NCBI GenBank assembly: GCA_032871835.1
Contig: CM065295.1
Span: 27,786,501-27,850,500 of the forward strand
DNA length: 64,000 nucleotides
Origin: Dipteronia dyeriana
Taxonomy: Eukaryota; Streptophyta; Magnoliopsida; Sapindales; Sapindaceae
Reading direction: 5' to 3'
Below, piece after piece: positions 57,352 to 64,000 of the stretch. Both the position numbers and the translations under genes were made by a program. Position 1 is the first letter of the stretch; every line of letters begins with the position of its first letter. The notes beneath the pieces were generated by a model. The model saw only the letters and a list, made by a program, of their open reading frames with translations, ran no database searches and had not been told where the DNA came from.

Positions 57352-58966
57352 TGTTGGGGTTTATACCCTAAACATGTAACTTGTAAATGGATTTATGAAG
57401 TAAATAAAAAGAAAAGTTCAATTCATCTTGTTATGTTATTTATATTATAAACTTGTGTACATATTAACATCCTGGATTGCCGGATGTAATCTCGAACTGT
57501 GTATATGAGTGTCATATATAGATGGATACAGTAAGAGACATGCAATCTAAAGAGTCCATAGATAGCAAATAAAGCTTGGTACTTTATTTGTGGCTAATCT
57601 ATAGCTGCGATCCATTCCGTAAAGTACAGTGATTCTATCTTGAATCATTCATATGAGATATGGGAATGGAGGCACCTTGTATGATGTGATCATATAGGAC
57701 TGAGTCATGATCTATATGAATCTCACACCAAGATCTGTTTACCGATGAGATTCATATATATCAATTAATGATGGCTATATATGGGTGATCTTAATCCTGA
57801 GTGTCTTATCGACTCCTTCAGTTTAGATCGTTGTCTTTGATATGTCATGGGTGAGGTCAAATGCATTTCCTGATCAATATATTCCGTATGTTGGGATTGC
57901 GGTTTGGCTTGTGGCTAGGAAGGTTTGTACACAATAGTGGAATCCACTCCTTCTTGTGAGAAGTAGATGGCAGTTCCCTAAAGGGTTGATTCGGGGCTTG
58001 GATAATATAAGCGCTTTCTTAATTCCGTGAGGAAATAGGATTTATTGTCCATTAGAGAATCAATGGTACTTAAAGGATATATGAATTTAGAGGGGTATAA
58101 CGGACATTATGACCCAGCTCTAATCATGAACTACTGGGGAGGATCAAACCATATGTAATAGCTATATCGATGGACACCGAGTTGTATCTGTCTGTGTAAA
58201 AAACGTCTACAGTTGAGAAAGTGTAGCTTCAGGTTTTTAGTGGAATAACACCGGAGTTAATAATTAAGAAATATTAATTAAAGAGTTTAATTAATGATTC
58301 CGAGAATTTTAAAAATCAAATATAGATTTGATCAAAATTTTGAATATTATATATAAGATATATATTATTTGACAAAAAGAGTGGTGATGTGCTTGTCACG
58401 CACATCACACTTGTATATATATTGACATAAAATAAAAAGTTTGGTGGTTGATTTTTGGTTAAACACATAAAAAAAGGAACCTTACCTGATTGCATAAGAG
58501 GTGTGAGTTTTTTTTTTAAAGAAAGAAAAGTGTGCTTGTGTGCATAAAAAATAAAAAAGAGAAAAGTTTTAAGTGCATGAGATGCAAACAATGCAAGTGT
58601 TGCATAGTGAAAATTAAAAAAGAGTTTTCCTACATTCTCCATTCTAAATTCCTGAGACCGTGACGCGCCCACACGCAGTTACCAGTCCTGGGACATAGCA
58701 AGGAAGATCAGTGGTACAGATCAGGAGCATATCGAAAAGTGAATGAGCCTCCAAACGTTGGTATGATTATTTTAATCTTCCTTTTTATAATTGATTACAA
58801 TTTCCTATATTTACATATATATTTTATTAGTGTAATAATTAGTATATGTATTTGTTCCAAAAATAAATACGATCACAAGTTCACTAGTCACAGATACAGA
58901 TCACGATATGTATAAAAAAAATTAAAACTCATTTCTGCTGCGTGACCGGTGAACGGGGTTCCAACA
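57352..58966 (+). repeat. 5' LTR of second copia element
   Basis: 1,615 bp, bounded by the short inverted repeat TGTTGG/CCAACA. The primer site sits just after it. The partner LTR is not in the window, so the length rests on the ends and the primer site. Confidence 0.9.
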
Positions 58967-58968
58967 AT

Positions 58969-58980
58969 TGGTATCAGAGC
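58969..58980 (+). other. Primer-binding site of second copia element
   Basis: TGGTATCAGAGC, two bases after the LTR; initiator methionine tRNA again. Confidence 0.95.
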
Positions 58981-60472
58981 CAATTTTATTTTCGGATTAG
59001 GAAATTGTTTTCGATGCTCTTGTATGTATGATTGTGTAGGCACGATTTAAATTGATTGTATGATGTTTTTGTATGTATATTAAATTTTTTAATTTACAAA
59101 AACATGATTGATCGTTAATCATACGGTACTGTGGATTTAGGGTTTATGGGTTGTATTATTATTATTTTTTACTGTAATTGTATTGTAAAAAAAAATTTAA
59201 CATATATTGAATACCTAGAAAATTCACGAAGTAGGATTCATGAGATAAATCGGAGTGAGCTGAAGAGACTGGAAGACTCGAAAATTACAAGAAGACCAAG
59301 GAATGCCTTGGGGGTATTTTTGTAATTTTAGATTGTAATTTTTTTTTAGATTAAATAATCCACGGTACTCGGTCAATTCATGTATGCTTTATATTATGTG
59401 ATGATAAAAGCATTGTCATGCATACGTATGTCATTTAGATTAGATGTGCCTATACAAATATATTTGATATGTCATACATGTATCATAGCCTAATATTTTA
59501 TGTATTTTTTTAATGTGATTAAAATGGGTAAATACATAAATTGGCTATGAAAATGAGATTAATTTTTTTATTGTTAAAAAACTTGGTAATTCTCATTAAT
59601 ATTAATCTAGTTATTAAAGAGTTTAATAAGTTAGATTAATAGGGTCATTTATAGTAATTATGATTAATATGATTAATTTCCTAATAATAAATGAACCGTA
59701 CAATGTGTTAGAGTTTTAATAGTTAAAACTTGGTTAATCTAAGCTTAATAAATAGTTTACAAATGCTTAGATTATTCACTAATAGATTAGGTTTTTAATT
59801 GTTAAAAATCATTAATAATTTATTAGTTAATTAGAATTTGATTCTAATTAGTTAATGCACTAGATAACTTGATTAAAGTTAGCCGTTTGATTCTGTAGAG
59901 TCTAGGTGCATTAACGGATAATAGTGAGTGGGAGAGGGATATATGACATATATATCCCGCGGTCTCCATCATTAGTTCAACACCGTGAGATCCGAGTGGG
60001 CCTCGTGACAGCTTTGCTTTCGTCCTTCCTAAGGAGGGTTTTCACAAAGGTCAATACCAATGTTGACTTCCTAACGGATAAGATTTCAGAGGTTATTTTG
60101 GGATTGACTGACCCTAAGGCGGAAATTCTCGCGTTAAGCTCGTGAGATCTGAAATTGTGGGTTACACTCACGAAGGTTTTGATTAAGTTTGTTAATTAAA
60201 AACCTGACTGAATAAACGATGGTTGAATGATATGGAATAAAAGTTATTCTAGAATATCATTTGATTGAGAATGTCTCGGTCCAACATGTAATGATTTGAC
60301 TGACCCTAATGTGACACTTCTTTGTGGTATGTTGGATTGTCATGGTATAGTAACTATTTTTATGGTAGTTCTAGTTCGTTAAACTTGTTCATGCATCATG
60401 TTTAAATTTATACCAAAACACTCGCACTTGTTTTAAATAAATGACTAAATGAATGTTTTATTTATTTCAGTA
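58981..60472 (+). other. Leader of second copia element
   Basis: Non-coding and AT-rich (59330-59890 especially). A GC-richer part at 59930-60180 includes the palindromic CCTAAGGAGG followed by TTTTCACAAAGG, which resembles a motif in the first copia leader. It ends TTTATTTCAG two bases before the gag ATG, an apparent splice acceptor. Confidence 0.75.
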
Positions 60473-61262
60473 ATGTCTTCTGTATTATTTCAAATTCTCG
60501 CAAACGACATATTAACTGGTAATAACTACACTAAGTGGAAACTTAATATTAATGCAATTTTGGTCACCAAAGATCTCAAGTTTGTGCATACAAAGGAATG
60601 TCCTCCAGCACCTACTGCTAATGCCACACGAACTGTTTGTGAGGCATACCAGCGATGGGTCTCATCTGATGAGAATGCCCGAACATATCTGTTGGCTTCA
60701 ATGACAGACGAGCTTGTCACAAAGCATGAAGTAATGACTTTAGCATTCGAAATCATGGAGTCATTGCAAGCTATGTTCAAGAAGCCCTGCGAGCAAAAGC
60801 GACACGAAGATGTTCGTTCCGCTATGCTCGCTTGCATGATGGAAGGTACGTCAGTTCGGGAACATGTTCTGAGCATGATGTCCTACTTCAGCACGGCAGA
60901 AGTCAATGGTGGGGCCATTGATGAACCCAGTCAAGTGAGCATCATACTGACGACTCTTCCGAAGAGTTTCGATCAGTTTAAGAGTAACTACGAGATGAAC
61001 AAATTAAGTTTCAGTCTCACACAGTTTATCAATGAGCTCACTACCTTTTGAGTCATTGATTAAGGACTACAAGGGCAAAACCGGTGAGACAAATGTTGCA
61101 GAACCATCTTCCTCCAATAATAAGAAGAGGAAGAGGTCTACTGGGAAAGCGAAGGGTAAGCCCAAACCCAAGAAAGACCAAAACAAGAAGAAGTCCAAGA
61201 AAAGTAAATATGATTTACTTGTTCTTGAGTTGTGTTTAGTAGAAGATCTTCACCCTGGATAG
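60473..61262 (+). pseudogene. Gag of second copia element
   Basis: ATG 60473 (MSSVLFQILANDILTGNNYT) through the UBN2-type gag domain (TLPKSFDQFKSNYEMNKLSF) to a stop at 61051. The Lys-rich C-terminal part (KKRKRSTGKAKGKPKPKKDQ) continues in another frame at 61032-61262. The zinc knuckle expected after it is absent or unreadable. Confidence 0.9.
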
Positions 61263-64000
61263 TTGATTCGGGGGCTACTAACCATGTTTGTTCTTCTTTA
61301 CAATAAACTGATTTTTAGACACAGCTAGAGGAGAGAGTCTTCTCAATGCATGTGGGGTTAGGGGATGTCGTGTCGGCACGAGCAGTGGGCATAATTAGAT
61401 TACGTTTTTGTAATAATTATATATTGTTTGACAATGTATTTTACATTCCTAGATTTACACGGAATTTGATTTCCGTTTCTAAGTTGATAAAACAAAAATA
61501 GTCGGTTTCTTTTAATAATAAGTATGTTATTATTAGAAAGAATGGTCTGAATATTTGTTCAGAAATTAATGAAAACAATTTGTATGTGTTAAGACCGTTA
61601 ATACATACTACATTGCTTAACCCGAAATGTTTAAGGTTGAAAAACCAAAAACTAAACGACATAAGATTTCTCCGGATAATGACACGTATATCTGGCATCT
61701 AAGGCTTAGTCATATCAACCTTGACCGGATAGACAGATTAGTAAAAATCGGACCTTTAAGTGAGTTAAAGGTTGGCACCTTACCTGTCTGCCAATCTTGT
61801 CTGGAAGTTAAGATGACTAAGAGACCTTTTACTGGAAAAGGGCTTAGAGCTAAAGAACCGCTATAGCTTATACATACTGACGTCTGCGGACCGATGAATG
61901 TAAAATTTATAGGTGGTTATGAGTATTATGTCACCTTTATAGATGACTACTCAATATACAGATACGTCTACCTGATGCAACGTAAGTCGGAAACATTTGA
62001 AAAGTTTAAAGAATTCCGAGCTGAAGTTGAGAATCAATTAAGTAGGACTATCAAGACACTACGATCGGATCGTGGAGGTGAATACCTTGAACAAGAGTTT
62101 GAAGACTTCATGGTCGAGCATGGGATAGTTTCCCAACTCACAGCTCCCGGTACACCTCAACAAAATGGTGTAGCGGAGAGGAGAAATAGAACCCTAATGA
62201 AAATGGTGAGATCTATGATTAGTTTCTCATAATTACCAAATTCCTTCTGGGGATATGCGTTACAAACATCGGCATATATTTTGAATGTAGTGTCATCCAA
62301 ATCTGTTCCTAAGACTCCCCTAGAGTTGTGGAATGGTCGTAAAACTAGTTTGTGATATTTTCGTATATGGGGGTGTCCAGCACACGTGCTGAAGAACAAA
62401 ACTAGAAAGCTAGACTCCAAGTCTGTTGTCTGCCTGTTTGTAGGATACTCCAAGAAGACCAGAGGTGGACACTTCTATAGTCCCGAAGATAACAAAGTAT
62501 TTGTATCGACAAATGCAACATTTCTTGAGGACAATTACATTAGAAACCATAAACCTTGTTCCAAGATTGTATTAAATGAGTTGAAGCCTAGTGAGACTAG
62601 TGTTTCATCAACAAGAGCTGTTGATCCACAAACATCTGAGAGTCAGATGGTTCCTGATCAGGATACACTACAACCTAGACGTAGTGAGAGGGTTGTGAGA
62701 CAACATGAATGCTATTTAGCTATAAGTGAGGGACAAGGTGTTGTCTCTGCTGATAGTGTGGATGATCCATTGACATTTAAGAATGCAATGGAAGATCCTC
62801 ATAAAGAGGAATGGCTTAAAGCCATGAATTTTGAGATGGAATCCATGTACTCTAACTTAGTCTGGGATCTTGTAGACTTACCGGATGGGGTAAAACCCAT
62901 AAGGTGTTAGTGGATCTATAAGAGAAAAAGAGGAGTAGACGGGAAGGTAAAGACCTTCAAGGCAATGCTAGTGGCCAAAGGTTATACCTAGAAAAGGGGG
63001 GTCAATTATGAAGAGACTTTCTTGCCAGTAGCCATGTTTAAGTCTATTAGGATTCTCTTATCCATTGTAACCTATTTCGATTATGAAATTTGGCAAATAG
63101 ATGTCAAGACTGCATTTTTGAATGGCAATCTTGATGAGAGCATCTATATGATGCAACCAGAGGGATTTGTGTCTCCGGATCAAGAGCAAAAGGTTTGCAA
63201 GTTGTAAAAGCTCATCTATGGACTTAAGCAAACATCTAGATCTTGGAACATTAGGTTTGATGATGTGATCAAAACCTATGGCTTCTAGCAGAATGTCGAT
63301 GAGCCTTGTGTCTACAAGCGCATCATTGATAAAAAAGTAGTTTTCTTAGTCATATACATAGATGATATCCTACTCATTGAGAATGATGTGGGAATGTTGT
63401 TTGATGTAAAGGGCTGGCTGGCTAGCCAATTCCAAATGAAAGTTTTGGGAGAGGCAAGTTATGTTCTTGGGATCCAACTTATAAGGGATCGTAAGAACAA
63501 ACTCATAGCATTGTCTTAGGTATCATATATCGACAAGATTCGTGTGCGATTTTTGATGCAGAACTCCATGAAAGGTAATTTACCTTCCAGGCATGGAGTT
63601 CACTTGCCTAAGGAGCAGTTTCCTAAGACACCTCAAGAAGTTGAGGATATGAGACGTGTACCCTATGCATCAGCAATAGGTAGTCTCATGTATGATATGT
63701 TATGCATGAGACCGGACATAGATACCAGTCCAACCCAGGATTGGATCATTGGGTTGCTGTCAAGACTATTCTCAAGTATCTTCGGAGAACGAGAAATTAT
63801 ATGCTAGTGTATTCCAGACAAGATTTGATCCCGTTAGGATACACGGATTCTGATTTTCAGTCAGAAAAATATTCTAGAAAATCCACGTCTGGATCATTAT
63901 TCACTCTAGGTGATGGAGCCATTGTGTGGAGAAGTATTAAACAATCTTGCATTGATGACTCCACCATGGAAGCCGAATATGTAGCTGCTTGTGAAGCTCT
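61256..64000 (+). pseudogene. Pol of second copia element (incomplete)
   Basis: The protease site IVDSGATNHVCSS is intact here (61264 on), unlike the first copia element. Next come NLISVSKLI, the integrase zinc region (WHLRLSHINLDRID, CQSCLEVKMTKR), a core with HTDVCGPMN, TLRSDRGGEYLEQEFED and TPQQNGVAERRNRT, then [12 protein letters not shown]. Reverse transcriptase follows (VKTAFLNGNLDESIYMMQPE; YIDDILLIEND, i.e. IDD in place of the usual VDD) and RNase H starts (STMEAEYVAACEA, cut by the window edge). Stops at 61864, 62230, 62355, 62910, 63205, 63286 and 63520, plus a deletion near 63740, inactivate it. Confidence 0.92.

Larger units (their letters stand above)
57352..64000 (+). mobile_element. 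Second Ty1/copia retrotransposon (right end outside)
   Basis: Starts with a 1,615-bp LTR (TGTTGGGG...CCAACA) and an initiator-methionine primer site, then a 1.5-kb leader, gag and pol in copia order, still within RNase H when the window ends. The left flanking 5-mer is ATTTC; its partner must lie beyond the window. It is related to the first copia element in gag, integrase and reverse transcriptase but has a different LTR. Confidence 0.95.

Overview
This window looks like transposon-packed nuclear DNA of a flowering plant. It is AT-rich and holds plant Mutator-like elements with GT-AG introns, Ty3/gypsy and Ty1/copia retrotransposons primed by initiator methionine tRNA, plant-type LINEs, hAT elements, and a decayed copy of cytosolic ribosomal protein S18. 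I found no intact host gene in 64 kb, which fits a heterochromatic or pericentromeric setting. The species cannot be named from the sequence alone.

The dominant unit is a two-gene Mutator-like element (MULE), present in four copies, here called K1 to K4. Each unit carries a MURA/MuDR-type transposase gene at one end and an ULP1-like (peptidase C48, DUF1985-containing) gene at the other. In K1-K3 the two genes converge on a spacer of about 180-250 bp; only the ULP end of K4 is in the window. This is the arrangement of the Kaonashi/ULP-carrying MULEs known from Arabidopsis, melon and rice. In every copy, the 5' leader intron of each visible gene is filled with a degenerate ~20-bp minisatellite (A-rich strand close to AAAAAAGCTCGATCCCTT). 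Across the element the repeats lie mostly in direct orientation although the genes are convergent, so the two pre-mRNAs carry complementary repeat arrays. All copies are broken by stops, frameshifts, lost start codons or insertions.

Layout from left to right. 1-1213: a possible non-autonomous DNA element and a (TA)34 tract. 1214-18547: element X, bounded by ~220-bp terminal inverted repeats, with a gene-like leader piece, a very young 6.66-kb gypsy element (2447-9107, TSD GTGGC) and K1 (9234-18325) inside it. 18753-19201: RPS18 pseudogene. 19338-48566: K3, a nest of four elements. K2 (19413-27798) sits in K3's terminal repeat with a perfect 9-bp TSD TATATTTAA; an internally deleted gypsy derivative (30441-32360, TSD ACAAA) sits in K3's transposase; a 10.2-kb copia element with ~2.5-kb LTRs (36382-46543, TSD TGTTA) sits in intron 2 of K3's ULP gene. 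48567-54572: AT-rich spacer, a LINE 3' end, a hAT element (50729-51510) and a reverse-transcriptase-less LINE relic (to about 54560) split by another hAT element (53091-54182, TSD GACATGAA). 54573-57351: the ULP end of K4, interrupted by a second copia element (57352 to beyond the window).

The insertions order events: K3 predates K2, the mini-gypsy and the first copia; element X predates the gypsy; K4 predates the second copia. The gypsy element is the youngest, with one visible difference between its two 747-bp LTRs and one in-frame stop in an otherwise open gag-pol.
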